Shown here in pieces: positions 44,280 through 52,731 of a stretch of DNA of 64,000 nt. Under the pieces are notes generated by a model. It was given only the letters and a program-made list of their open reading frames with translations. It had not been told where the DNA came from and did no database searches. This DNA is from [Clostridium] scindens (GTDB lineage Bacteria > Bacillota > Clostridia > Lachnospirales > Lachnospiraceae). The stretch is from contig NZ_CP080442.1 of the NCBI RefSeq assembly GCF_019597925.1, positions 3,301,501 through 3,365,500 on the forward strand, written 5' to 3'. The stretch's first letter is position 1. Every line of letters begins with the position of its first letter. The position numbers and the translations under genes are program-made.

Positions 44280-45329
44280 TTAAAAATACTGTTCCAGATC
44301 TCTTCTGTCATTCGTATACTGAATCGCCGTCTGCTGCGTGATCTTCCTCTGGGAAACCAGCCGCATCAGATCCATGTTAAGCGTATGCATTCCAAGCGCG
44401 CTGCCCGACTGCATGACGCTGGCCATCTGGTGGCTTTTGCTCTCCCGGATCAGGTTGCACACCGCGTCCGTCCCCATCAGAATCTCCGTTCCTGCTATCC
44501 TGCCTTGCCCGTCTGCCGTAGGCATGAGGCATTGGGTGATAACGCCTTTGATCACGCTGGAGAGCTGGGTCCTTATCTGGTTCTGGCTTCCGCCCGGGCA
44601 GGCGTCTATGACACGGTCGATGGTCTGCGCCGCGCCTGTCGTATGAAGGGTGGACAATACCAGATGTCCGGTCTCCGCCGCCGTCAATGCAGCAGATATG
44701 GTCTCGTAGTCCCGCATCTCTCCCACCAGGATGATATCCGGGTCTTCACGGAGCGCGCTTCTTAGGGCTGACGCAAAACTGATGACATCCTGTCCGGTCT
44801 CCCTCTGATGAATCAGCGCCTTCTTTCCTACATACGTATATTCGATCGGATCCTCGATGGTAATGATGTGGGTAGATTTCGTCTGATTAATGTACTCAAT
44901 CATGGAGGCAAGGGTCGTAGACTTTCCACTGCCGGTTGGCCCGGTCACAAGGATCAGCCCCCTGGGCTCCTGGGCAAGTTTATAGAGCTGGTCCGGAAGG
45001 TTCAGTTCTTCCAGGGTCGGTATATAACTGTTCAGAAGCCGGATGGTTGCCGCAATCCTCTTCTGGGTACGAAACACGTTCACCCTCTGACGGTTGCCGT
45101 CCTCCGTCTGGATGGCAAAGTCAATATCATATCCTTCGTCCAGCCGCTTCTTCTGTCCTTCATCCAGAAGGCCATACAGCATCTCTTCTGTCTCCTCTGG
45201 CGTAGGCTGCATGGGTGCATGTACCAGCGTGCCTTTTACCCGGTACAGAAGATACAGTCCCTTCGTGATATGAATATCCGACGCATTGGCCTCTCTTGCC
45301 GCCATTATAATCTTATCAATCTCTCTCAT
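44280..45329 (-). CDS. pilT: Type IV pilus retraction ATPase PilT
   Basis: This 349-residue hexameric ATPase drives pilus depolymerisation at the cytoplasmic membrane. It shows Walker A VTGPTGSGKSTTL (about residues 128-140), the Asp box EDPIEY, Walker B DIILVGEMRDYET, the His box STLHTTGAAQTIDR, and the PilT-specific AVCNLIRE (AIRNLIRE-like) motif near residue 305. The N-terminal domain includes ANASDIHI. It follows pilB by 24 bases. Its presence predicts retractile pili and possibly twitching. Confidence 0.96.
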   Translation of the reverse strand: MREIDKIIMAAREANASDIHITKGLYLLYRVKGTLVHAPMQPTPEETEEMLYGLLDEGQKKRLDEGYDIDFAIQTEDGNRQRVNVFRTQKRIAATIRLLNSYIPTLEELNLPDQLYKLAQEPRGLILVTGPTGSGKSTTLASMIEYINQTKSTHIITIEDPIEYTYVGKKALIHQRETGQDVISFASALRSALREDPDIILVGEMRDYETISAALTAAETGHLVLSTLHTTGAAQTIDRVIDACPGGSQNQIRTQLSSVIKGVITQCLMPTADGQGRIAGTEILMGTDAVCNLIRESKSHQMASVMQSGSALGMHTLNMDLMRLVSQRKITQQTAIQYTNDRRDLEQYF

Positions 45330-45353
45330 CAGATTCCCTCTCCTATCTACGTC

Positions 45354-47036
45354 CTACGAATAGTACGCTACTTTCCTCAATTCCTCGATGGTAGTGATTC
45401 CCTGCTCCACCATCTCGATGCCGCATTCTTTCAGGGTCTTCATATGCTGATGGTCTATAGCATACTGCAGGATCTCTTCCGCAGAAGCCTCCTCAATAAT
45501 CATCTTGCGGATCTGCTTGTCAATATAGAGAATCTCATGGATGGCGATCCTCCCGCGGTAACCGGTATAATTGCATGCCGGGCACCCCTTTGGCCTCATG
45601 ATCCTGCTGGCGGCCGGGCTTAGCATGGCTGCCTCTTCCTCCGTCGGCTCTGCCTCCTCGGCACATTCCGGACATACCTTTCTCATCAGCCGCTGCGCGA
45701 TGATCCCCACCAGCGAGCTGGATACCATATAGGGTACCAGTCCCATGTCTTCCAGCCTTGCAATGGATGACACCGCATCATTGGTATGCAAGGTGGAGAA
45801 CACCAGATGTCCGGTAATCGCCGCTCTTACGGATATGGACGCAGTCTCCACGTCTCGGGTCTCGCCTACCATGATCACGTCCGGGTCTTGTCTGAGAAGC
45901 GCCCGAAGCCCGGCTTCAAAAGTAAGGCCTGCCTGATTATTCACCTGCATCTGGTTCACCTTTGGAAGATTCTTCTCAACCGGATCCTCAATCGTGGATA
46001 TATTGACCGGACGCCTGCTTATTTCCTCCAGAATCATATATAAAGTCGTGGTCTTTCCCGAGCCCGTAGGGCCGGTAAAGTAGATGATGCCATTGGGGGA
46101 CTGCAGCATTTTCTCAAGTTTGAGATAATCGGATTCCTCCATGCCGAAGGTCTTCGGATAATCAATATTGGCATTGCTGGTCAGAAGCCTTAAGACGGCC
46201 TTTTCCCCAAATACCGTAGGAATTACGGACACACGGATGTTCACGTATTCCCCTTCTATCTTGGTCCTGAAATGACCGTCCTGCGGAATTCTACGCTCCG
46301 CGATATCCATATCTCCCAGAATCTTAATTCTGGCGATCAAGGATGCATGCAGGCTTTTCTGCAGCGTGACATATTCCACGATCACTCCGTCGATACGCAT
46401 CCGGACTACCGTCTTGTCTTCAAACGGCTCAATATGGATGTCCGAAGCATTTGTATTGTATGCGCGGTTTACCAGACGGCTTAGCAGGTTGATGATCGGC
46501 GTATCGTCATCTCCCTCTTCGTCCATCTCCACTTCTTCGATCACCTGGTCTCCGAAACTTCGGTTGGCCTCTGCAGCCGCCCGCCTCGCCCCCACTTCCG
46601 AGTAATAGTAATTGATGGCTTTAAGCAGTTCCTCCCGCCCGCACAGGCACATCTCCAGCTGCATTCCAGTAAGCTGGCGTATATCTTCGATTCCGTAGAA
46701 GTTCATAGGGTCATTGAGCGCCACCGTCAGGCTGCCGTCCTTTTCATGAAGCGCAAGCATCTCATACTTCTCTGCCAGGGGCCGGGGGATCTTCTGTACC
46801 GCCTCGATCTGTATCTCCATATTCGACAGGTCAATGACCGGCATATCCAGACGCTGTCCCAGCGCCTGCAGAAGCTGGTTCTCGCTGATGCATCCAAGGG
46901 CGATCAGCGCTCCGCCGATACGCACTCCCTTATGCTCCTTCTGATATGCGATGGCCTCCCCGATCTGCGCATCCGATACATATCCATATTCTTTTAAAAT
47001 ATCGCCGATTCTCAGATTCCTGATGTTTTTCTCCAT
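45354..47036 (-). CDS. pilB: Type IV pilus extension ATPase PilB (GspE family)
   Basis: This 560-residue assembly ATPase has an N-terminal MshEN domain (about 1-150; GYVSDAQIGEAIAYQKEHKG), which binds c-di-GMP in some relatives, though this was not tested. A core follows with ASDIHIEPFEDKTVVRMRID, Walker A FTGPTGSGKTTTLYM, Walker B DPDVIMVGETRDVETA, and a C4 zinc site (CPECAEEAEP, CPACNYTGYRGR). It powers pilus polymerisation. It lies 11 bases after the PilO-like gene. Confidence 0.96.
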   Translation of the reverse strand: MEKNIRNLRIGDILKEYGYVSDAQIGEAIAYQKEHKGVRIGGALIALGCISENQLLQALGQRLDMPVIDLSNMEIQIEAVQKIPRPLAEKYEMLALHEKDGSLTVALNDPMNFYGIEDIRQLTGMQLEMCLCGREELLKAINYYYSEVGARRAAAEANRSFGDQVIEEVEMDEEGDDDTPIINLLSRLVNRAYNTNASDIHIEPFEDKTVVRMRIDGVIVEYVTLQKSLHASLIARIKILGDMDIAERRIPQDGHFRTKIEGEYVNIRVSVIPTVFGEKAVLRLLTSNANIDYPKTFGMEESDYLKLEKMLQSPNGIIYFTGPTGSGKTTTLYMILEEISRRPVNISTIEDPVEKNLPKVNQMQVNNQAGLTFEAGLRALLRQDPDVIMVGETRDVETASISVRAAITGHLVFSTLHTNDAVSSIARLEDMGLVPYMVSSSLVGIIAQRLMRKVCPECAEEAEPTEEEAAMLSPAASRIMRPKGCPACNYTGYRGRIAIHEILYIDKQIRKMIIEEASAEEILQYAIDHQHMKTLKECGIEMVEQGITTIEELRKVAYYS

Positions 47037-47047
47037 AACTATCCCTG

Positions 47048-47752
47048 CTATTTTTCTGCCGCGTCCGCTTTTTCTACGGCTTTCCTTTCCATTTGTTCCA
47101 GAAGATACTCCTGGGTATCCTCCGCCATGTATAATTCAAGCTTGATTGCTAAAGTATATGTGCCTTCATTCTTTTTATCCGCCTGCCACAGGAATTCCGC
47201 GATCCGCATCTTTGGCTCCTGGGACGCGCAATTATCCAGCACGGCCTGCAAAGGTACCCGGCCTCCGGTCATGGTCATCTCCACCTGGGCGGTGTAGACT
47301 CCGCCATAGGACGGCGCTTCTTCCTTATCCTGCGTGCCCTCCTCGTTATTCAGGGCAGCGGCAATCAGCATCTTGCTGTAGTCCGTAAGCTGCGTATATT
47401 CTCCCAGCGACGGCATGGCAATGTCCATCTCATTGACAACCACGCCATTGGAGAGCGCCATCTCCGTCAGCATCTTATCGATATCCTTGCTCTGCATCAC
47501 GCCATAGAATTCCTTTTTCATCTCTTCCAGAGACGCCTCCGCCTCCTTTTTTCGCTTCTCCATAGTGGATAAAGACAGTACTTTCTGCTCTTTCTCTGTC
47601 TGCTCAAGCTGCGCCTGCGTAAGTTCTTCTCTCAGTTCCTGGCTCTTAGAGAGCAAGGGAAGTATCACGCCTGCTCCCAAGCCCACTACAACAACGAATA
47701 TTGCAAGAAATACCAGTAATTTCTTATCCCTCTCAGTCACTTTCAGCGTCAT
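47048..47752 (-). CDS. PilO/GspM-like pilus assembly protein, 234 aa
   Basis: The protein has a short cytoplasmic N-terminus, one membrane span (about 14-33, LVFLAIFVVVVGLGAGVILP), a coiled coil (about 36-85, rich in Glu/Gln/Lys) and a C-terminal ferredoxin-like domain (about 90-210). This is the PilO layout of the PilM-N-O alignment complex, at the expected place between pilM/N and pilB. The start overlaps the pilM-pilN fusion gene by 20 bases. Sequence similarity is weak in this family, so the name rests mainly on topology and context. Confidence 0.8.
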   Translation of the reverse strand: MTLKVTERDKKLLVFLAIFVVVVGLGAGVILPLLSKSQELREELTQAQLEQTEKEQKVLSLSTMEKRKKEAEASLEEMKKEFYGVMQSKDIDKMLTEMALSNGVVVNEMDIAMPSLGEYTQLTDYSKMLIAAALNNEEGTQDKEEAPSYGGVYTAQVEMTMTGGRVPLQAVLDNCASQEPKMRIAEFLWQADKKNEGTYTLAIKLELYMAEDTQEYLLEQMERKAVEKADAAEK

Positions 47753-49226
47753 TGCCTTCCTCCTGTCTGTTTGCCATCATGCAATTCACTTTAACATTCC
47801 ATTGGCCTTCTGAATCCTGGGTATAGCCGGTATAGTCCACCGCCGCGAATATGGGCTGCTGGCTCAGCAGATCAATGAACTGGTGTATCTGCTCTACATT
47901 TGCCGCGCTGGTGGAAAAGCTAAGTACTCCATCCACAGAATTATAACTGCTGATCTCCGCCGTTACCAGGCCTGCAGCGCAGGATGCCACCGTCTGCTCC
48001 GTAGCGCTGTCCACCCGCGGATAGGCAAGCACGCTTCCCCTAAGCCCTTCCAGGCTGCTATTTAGCGCTCCTACCGTGTGCAGGTCGTCATTGGCCTTAT
48101 CATATTTATCGCAGGCTTTCAATATATCTGCCCGGTTATTGTATTCTTTCGCGTCCCTTAGCTGGCCCGACAGATAGAGCGTGCGCCCTCCCAATACTGC
48201 GACTGCTCCAAGCAGGATCACTGCCAGGACGATTACAGGCACCAGCACTTTTCTGCGCTTTTTCTTCTTGGCGGCCTTTGCGGGATCCTTCACGATCTGG
48301 CTCATAAGGCTGGTCTTGCTATCCGTGCGTATCAGACCCGCGCTTGGGATTGCATACTTGCTGACATCATCGACCTTCATATCCTTCTGGCGGAAGATCA
48401 CGTCATTTCCAGACTTCAGCCATTCTGCCTGAATCTCGCTGTCAATCTGACGCACGCTGTCCGCATAGATCTGCATATCCTCTTTTTCCAGCCCTGCAAT
48501 GTAGACCATCTTAACCTTCTCCGGAATGTTCTGCGCCTGGGCAAACTGCAGGATGTTGCTTACAGAACGGGCAATCTCCACGGAAAAGTCTACCGTCCCA
48601 GGATCCGCGAACAGCCTGTTTCTTCCGGAATACACATAGAGTCCCTGGTACAGCAAAACGTTGATCAACGTCATATCATCCACGAACTGCACGATGCAGG
48701 TTTCTCCCTTGATCTGGGATATCATCCCCACCATTCGCAGCACCGCGCCCCGGGCGCTTTCAACATTCTCCACGCTGATCCCCAGCTGCTCGAACAGTTC
48801 CACATACCCCTGGATGTAGGAGCGGGGCGCCATGGTCGCGAATACCGTCTGTACCTTGGCCTTCTTATCCGTCTGGCCCGGCAGCGGAAAATACCCATAC
48901 ACCGGATCCTCGATTCTCTCTACATCCGTAAACTCGCGGCTTACGAACTGCATCATCTGCTTTTGCTTCTGCAAGGGCACATCCGTCACCTTGGTGGTAA
49001 ACTGGTTGCTGTCAATCACCAGGCTTACGCCTTTTCTTGGCAGGTGATTGGAATCCCACAGATCCCGTATCAACTCGGTGAACCCTTCCACGTCCATGAC
49101 GGTTCCGTTCAGAATGCAGCCCCTGGTATCCACGGAATAATACATTGCCCGCACATTGACCTTGCTGCCGCTGACCTCTCCATCTACGACACGTATGTAT
49201 CTATTTGATAAATATACTACCAACAT
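47733..49226 (-). CDS. PilM-PilN fusion protein, 497 aa
   Basis: Residues 1-310 form an actin-like PilM domain (MLVVYLSNRYIRVVDGEVSG; GYVELFEQLGISVENVESAR; FVDDMTLINVLLYQGLYVYS; SAGLIRTDSK). This is followed by a basic stretch KKKKRR, a membrane span (about 332-355, VLVPVIVLAVILLGAVAVL), a short coiled coil and a PilN-like periplasmic-type domain (about 365-480). PilM and PilN are separate in most species, where the PilN N-terminus docks into PilM. The fusion makes that contact permanent. It is 14 bases after pilC and overlaps the PilO-like gene. Confidence 0.86.
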   Translation of the reverse strand: MLVVYLSNRYIRVVDGEVSGSKVNVRAMYYSVDTRGCILNGTVMDVEGFTELIRDLWDSNHLPRKGVSLVIDSNQFTTKVTDVPLQKQKQMMQFVSREFTDVERIEDPVYGYFPLPGQTDKKAKVQTVFATMAPRSYIQGYVELFEQLGISVENVESARGAVLRMVGMISQIKGETCIVQFVDDMTLINVLLYQGLYVYSGRNRLFADPGTVDFSVEIARSVSNILQFAQAQNIPEKVKMVYIAGLEKEDMQIYADSVRQIDSEIQAEWLKSGNDVIFRQKDMKVDDVSKYAIPSAGLIRTDSKTSLMSQIVKDPAKAAKKKKRRKVLVPVIVLAVILLGAVAVLGGRTLYLSGQLRDAKEYNNRADILKACDKYDKANDDLHTVGALNSSLEGLRGSVLAYPRVDSATEQTVASCAAGLVTAEISSYNSVDGVLSFSTSAANVEQIHQFIDLLSQQPIFAAVDYTGYTQDSEGQWNVKVNCMMANRQEEGNDAESD

Positions 49227-49240
49227 CAGCCTTTTCCTCC

Positions 49241-50440
49241 TTATTCCATTCCTGCAATGGAATCATAAGATCCATAGATCGCCCCGAATACGGAAACCAT
49301 AACGAACGCCAGGATTAATCCCATGATGATCAGCATGATTGGCTCTACATAAGACATCATCTTGTTGATCGCCATGTCCGCGTCGTACTCCAGCGCCTCC
49401 GACGTGGTCATAAGCATGTTATCCAAACTTCCGGTCTCCTCTCCCACACGGATGGAGTCCGTCAGTTTGCGTATGAAGCCATCCACCATATCCAGGCCTT
49501 CGCTTAAGTTATTGCCAGCCCGGACGAATGGGATCACATTGTCAAACTGCTGGTCTATGTAGTCATTCCCCACCGTCTTGCGCGCGATCTGAAGCGACGG
49601 GACGATAGGAATACCGGCAGAATACAGGGAACTAAGCGTCCTTGCGAACCGGGAGGTGCATATGGTCTTCTGCAGCTTGCCGAATACCGGCATATGGACC
49701 TTGATCTTATGCCACTTCAGCCGGACAGAAGCAATCGTCAGAAGCGCCTTTGCCCCTGCCCACAGTACCACGATCAGGATGATAGCGATATACCAGTAAC
49801 TCTGCATGAAGTCGCTGATAGAATTCAGTATCCTGGTTGACAGAGGAAGTGTATCCATCTGCTCGAATAGTTCCTGGAACTGCGGCATGACATACTTCGT
49901 CAGAACCAGAATGACCGCCACGATCATGCCTGCCAGAATCTTCGGATAAATCATGGCCCCCGCCATCTTCGTGTTCAACTTGTGATCCTTCTCATAGAGT
50001 TCCGCCATCTTAAGGGCTACCTGGTCCAGATTGCCGCCGCTCTCTGCCGAACGGAACATATAGATCATCAATGGGGGAAATGCTCCTCCCTGCGCTTCCA
50101 TCGCCTCCGAAAGGGCAATGCCCTGGCGGATCTTGGATAGCATGTCTTCGTACACGGCCCGTTCTTTGGGCTTAACCGCCTCTCCTCTTGCGATAATGTT
50201 GAGCGCCCTGACCAGCGTGACTCCGGCCGCAACCAAGGTTGACAGCTGCCTGCAGAAATCCGCCAGCACCTTGGGCTTAAACTGCTTGATTCCCTTGGAG
50301 GACTTCACCTCCTTGGCCGACAGAAGGAACAGTTCCCCGTCCCGCAGCCGCTGGTGCAGCTCGCTTTGGTCTGCCGCGTTCATGGTGCCGCTTACTTTCT
50401 TTCCATCAATTGTCTGCGCTTTGTATTTGAATTGTGCCAT
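49241..50440 (-). CDS. pilC: Type IV pilus inner-membrane platform protein PilC (GspF family)
   Basis: This 399-residue protein has the two GspF domains and three membrane spans. It starts MAQFKYKAQTIDGKKVSGTM, the first domain contains VLADFCRQLSTLVAAGVTLV, and the second repeats it as ICTSRFARTLSSLYSAGIPI. The C-terminus ends with SYVEPIMLIIMGLILAFVMV. It transmits PilB/PilT motion to the pilus base. The start at 50440 has AGGAGG 7 bases upstream; an in-frame ATG 7 codons earlier overlaps the ribosome site. Confidence 0.96.
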   Translation of the reverse strand: MAQFKYKAQTIDGKKVSGTMNAADQSELHQRLRDGELFLLSAKEVKSSKGIKQFKPKVLADFCRQLSTLVAAGVTLVRALNIIARGEAVKPKERAVYEDMLSKIRQGIALSEAMEAQGGAFPPLMIYMFRSAESGGNLDQVALKMAELYEKDHKLNTKMAGAMIYPKILAGMIVAVILVLTKYVMPQFQELFEQMDTLPLSTRILNSISDFMQSYWYIAIILIVVLWAGAKALLTIASVRLKWHKIKVHMPVFGKLQKTICTSRFARTLSSLYSAGIPIVPSLQIARKTVGNDYIDQQFDNVIPFVRAGNNLSEGLDMVDGFIRKLTDSIRVGEETGSLDNMLMTTSEALEYDADMAINKMMSYVEPIMLIIMGLILAFVMVSVFGAIYGSYDSIAGME

Positions 50441-50482
50441 AAGGGCGCCTCCTAGAATCATTATATTTTATCCAATACATTT

Positions 50483-51256
50483 TCAGTATATCATCAGCGA
50501 AAGATACCAGTCAATCAGCCGAATCCCATATAACAGGCCGATTGCCATGCCTATGCACAGGAATGGCCCGAAAGCAAAATGGGCCTTGCGGTCAGCCTTC
50601 TTGGCTGCCAGCAGATAGCACCCGTAAATGCCGCCAAAGAGAATGGCCAGGGCTGTCGATACCAGCGTAATCTTCCATCCCAGAAATAATCCGCAGGCAG
50701 CCATCAGCTTGATATCTCCGCCTCCAAAAGCCCCGGGGATCAAGACCGCCAGCACCAGCATCGGAACACTTACGCACAGCGCGCCTGCCAGACGGGCCAG
50801 AAGCGAAATCCCGGGCATGGTAAATATGGATATGACCGCAAGTACCACCATCGCGATCTGGCATCCATCTTCAATTTCCATTGTATCTATATCCAGGAAC
50901 GCCACCACCGTCAGTATGCCAAAAAAAGCAAATACCGTCAGTGCCGTTCCGTAGTTCTCGTATTTATACACGCACAGCAGCGCCAGGAGACCTCCCAGCA
51001 CTTCGATCAGCGTATCTCTGATCCCGATGGATGCCTTGCAGTAACGGCATCTCCCCTTCAGGAACAGGAAACTGAACACTGGCACCAGATCCTTGGGTCC
51101 CAGCCTCTTCCCGCAGGAAGGACATATAGAGAAGCCCTTCACAAAGGACATCTGCCTCGGCACCCTATAAATAATTACATTTAGAAACGAAAAAATGCAA
51201 GTTCCTGTAAAGAACACCAATATGCCCAGTATAGTTTCACATATCAATACTCCCAT
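50483..51256 (-). CDS. pilD: Prepilin peptidase/N-methyltransferase (PilD)
   Basis: This 257-residue polytopic aspartic peptidase cleaves prepilin leaders after Gly. The N-terminal domain has CPSCGKRLGPKDLVPVFSFL and CRYCKASI, the paired CxxC zinc motif of bifunctional PilD. The catalytic aspartates are FLDIDTMEIEDGCQ and FGGGDIKLMAA. The start at 51256 has AAGGAGG 5 bases upstream; the 30-codon extension upstream has no ribosome site. It is the probable processor of the five prepilin-like proteins in this operon. Confidence 0.95.
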   Translation of the reverse strand: MGVLICETILGILVFFTGTCIFSFLNVIIYRVPRQMSFVKGFSICPSCGKRLGPKDLVPVFSFLFLKGRCRYCKASIGIRDTLIEVLGGLLALLCVYKYENYGTALTVFAFFGILTVVAFLDIDTMEIEDGCQIAMVVLAVISIFTMPGISLLARLAGALCVSVPMLVLAVLIPGAFGGGDIKLMAACGLFLGWKITLVSTALAILFGGIYGCYLLAAKKADRKAHFAFGPFLCIGMAIGLLYGIRLIDWYLSLMIY

Positions 51257-51351
51257 ACATTCCTCCTTGCACAAAATATAAAAATCTTTATTATCGCAAA
51301 AAACGGAAACTTCACCCGGTGTCCACCGGATGAAATCTCCATTCATCTTAA

Positions 51352-51807
51352 CTAATTATCATATTGTTGAACATTCCAATAGATATTCCATGTTGAATAA
51401 TCCTTTGCCTCATCATATTGGTACTCCACCAGAAATCTTCCTTTTTGATAATTCATAGTGGTAACACAGTTCTTCTTTGCATTCCATGAAACCAGGTATA
51501 TTTCCCCATCGACTCCCGCATGGCCTCTGACCTCTTCTTCCGCCTGCTTCGACATACCACTTGGCCGACCCTTGTCTATAATAGGGCTGTCAAATCCATA
51601 ATACTCCACGCCCAGCAGTTCTACGTTCATAACCACATTCTTGGCTTCCCTCAGAATCTGACGTTTCTGTACTGATTGATCCCAAAACCACAGGGCCGGT
51701 GCAATAACCACTATGCAGATTAGCAGGACAATCAGGGCAGTCTTCAGCGCCCGCTTGAGTCTTAACTTATAAGTGAGGGATTCATAATCGTTGGTTGTGT
51801 TTTGCAA
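51352..51807 (-). CDS. Single-span membrane protein of the pilus operon, 151 aa
   Basis: The start is a TTG at 51807, 9 bases after AGGAGG. A basic N-terminus (KLRLKRALKT) precedes one membrane span (about 23-44, ALIVLLICIVVIAPALWFW) and a ~100-residue globular part with aromatic beta segments (EIYLVSWNAKKNCVTTMNYQ, YSTWNIYWNVQQ). There is no Gly/Glu5 prepilin site, so it is likely an assembly or anchoring factor, not a pilin. It lies between pilA and pilD, and I do not recognise its family. Confidence 0.75.
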   Translation of the reverse strand: MQNTTNDYESLTYKLRLKRALKTALIVLLICIVVIAPALWFWDQSVQKRQILREAKNVVMNVELLGVEYYGFDSPIIDKGRPSGMSKQAEEEVRGHAGVDGEIYLVSWNAKKNCVTTMNYQKGRFLVEYQYDEAKDYSTWNIYWNVQQYDN

Positions 51808-51853
51808 TTATGAAGCCCTCCTTTCATTTGTAGTGTTTGTATGGATTTATTAG

Positions 51854-52276
51854 TTAGTTGGTTGCAGGACTTTCGGCAACCTCCCACTTATTATTTTCCC
51901 AGGTAACCATATAATCGCCGGAATTATACACAAATTTAGTAATCTCCTTTGCATCACCAGTCGCATCAACATCAAAACCTGCCGTATCCTTTCCCACATT
52001 TGCTGTGCCGGACACGATTTTCACCTCGCCAATTGTCAAATTAGCCGATGGATATGTCTCGTTTGCAATCCGGGCATCCGCATAATCTGCCTGAACCTGG
52101 CTTAAGATCGTGGCTGCATCAGCTTTCGCGTTTGCCTGTTTTGCCTTGTCAACGTATTTAAGCAGCTGTGGCACCATAACTGCTGCCAGAATCAGAATGA
52201 TAACAACTACAACGATAAGTTCTACCATTGTGAAACCTTTTTTGTTCTTACTTTTGTCTCTCAATTTTTTAATCAT
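51854..52276 (-). CDS. pilA: Major type IV pilin, 140 aa
   Basis: The leader MIKKLRDKSKNKKG is cleaved before Phe15; the mature protein starts FTMVELIVVVVIILILAAVM with Glu5. The 100-residue globular domain is small and Ala/Asp-rich with an ordinary pilin alpha-beta pattern and no cysteine pair. Its first-gene position, AGGAGG site and strong upstream promoter fit a major structural subunit. It could also be called a ComGC-like pilin, but PilT, PilM/N and PilO downstream make it a type IVa-like pilus. Confidence 0.92.
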   Translation of the reverse strand: MIKKLRDKSKNKKGFTMVELIVVVVIILILAAVMVPQLLKYVDKAKQANAKADAATILSQVQADYADARIANETYPSANLTIGEVKIVSGTANVGKDTAGFDVDATGDAKEITKFVYNSGDYMVTWENNKWEVAESPATN

Positions 52277-52410
52277 AAACTATCATCCTCCTGTTTCTGA
52301 TTATGAACCTTAGCCTTGGGCCTGCACCTGTCTTATGTAAATTGCCTTCCGGCTGGAAAAAAGTCCCTAATCCCGCCATTTCATCATTTAATGGCGTCTT
52401 TATTTATGAT
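52277..52410 (-). promoter_or_regulatory. Long structured 5' leader of pilA
   Basis: The predicted leader contains a 7-bp hairpin (CGCCATT with AATGGCG) near its 5' end and a TTCC-AGCC-GGAA hairpin near its middle. It ends with AGGAGG ahead of the pilin ATG. It does not match a c-di-GMP class I or II aptamer that I can recognise. It may influence mRNA stability or translation, which is inferred. Confidence 0.4.
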
Positions 52411-52416
52411 ATGTTT

Positions 52417-52445
52417 AATATACGCTTTTCTTCGAATATTGTCAA
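52417..52445 (-). promoter_or_regulatory. Promoter of the pilus operon
   Basis: On the minus strand TTGACA (52445-52440) and TATATT (52422-52417) are separated by exactly 17 bases. The predicted start near 52410 gives pilA a long 5' leader of about 135 bases. Confidence 0.82.
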
Positions 52446-52549
52446 TAATCAACAACGCAATGCATGGCTTATTTTCAAGGTTTGTCGGTATTTCTTTTTT
52501 CCCCGCCGGATTTTTATTGTGCATTTTTTACATAGTCTAAGATTCACAT

Positions 52550-52705
52550 TTGCATAAAATGCTGGCTTATTTTCGCCATTCATGCCACTTTTTTGCCTAA
52601 TCATACATTCTTATGCATTTTCCCGAAAGTTTATACTATTTTGATCCTGGCATATTTGTCAAAAAATAAACTTTATGCAAAAAATACATAATCAAATTGC
52701 ATAAA
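52550..52705. repeat. Four TTGCATAA-type boxes in the pilA-hydE divergent region
   Basis: TTGCATAA occurs at 52550-52557 and 52697-52704, and its complement TTATGCAA (or TTATGCAT) at 52673-52680 and 52611-52618. The last two form a perfect 9-bp inverted pair, TTTATGCAA/TTGCATAAA, spaced by 16 bases, and the right arm covers the -35 box of the hydE promoter. The rest of the ~250-base AT-rich stretch shows no ORF. This is a candidate operator for an unknown regulator. Confidence 0.5.
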
Positions 52706-52725
52706 TATTTTCCCTATGCTATAAT
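52697..52725 (+). promoter_or_regulatory. Promoter of the hydEGF operon
   Basis: TTGCAT (52697-52702) and a perfect TATAAT (52720-52725) are separated by 17 bases. The predicted transcript starts near 52732, about 180 bases before hydE. Confidence 0.82.
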
Positions 52726-52731
52726 TTTCAC

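Noticed and set aside
52277..52410. A c-di-GMP class I (GEMM) riboswitch upstream of pilA
   Set aside because: A few words such as GCTAAGG look similar, but the conserved GACGCAAAGC core and the GNRA-receptor pairing are absent, so the call cannot be supported.
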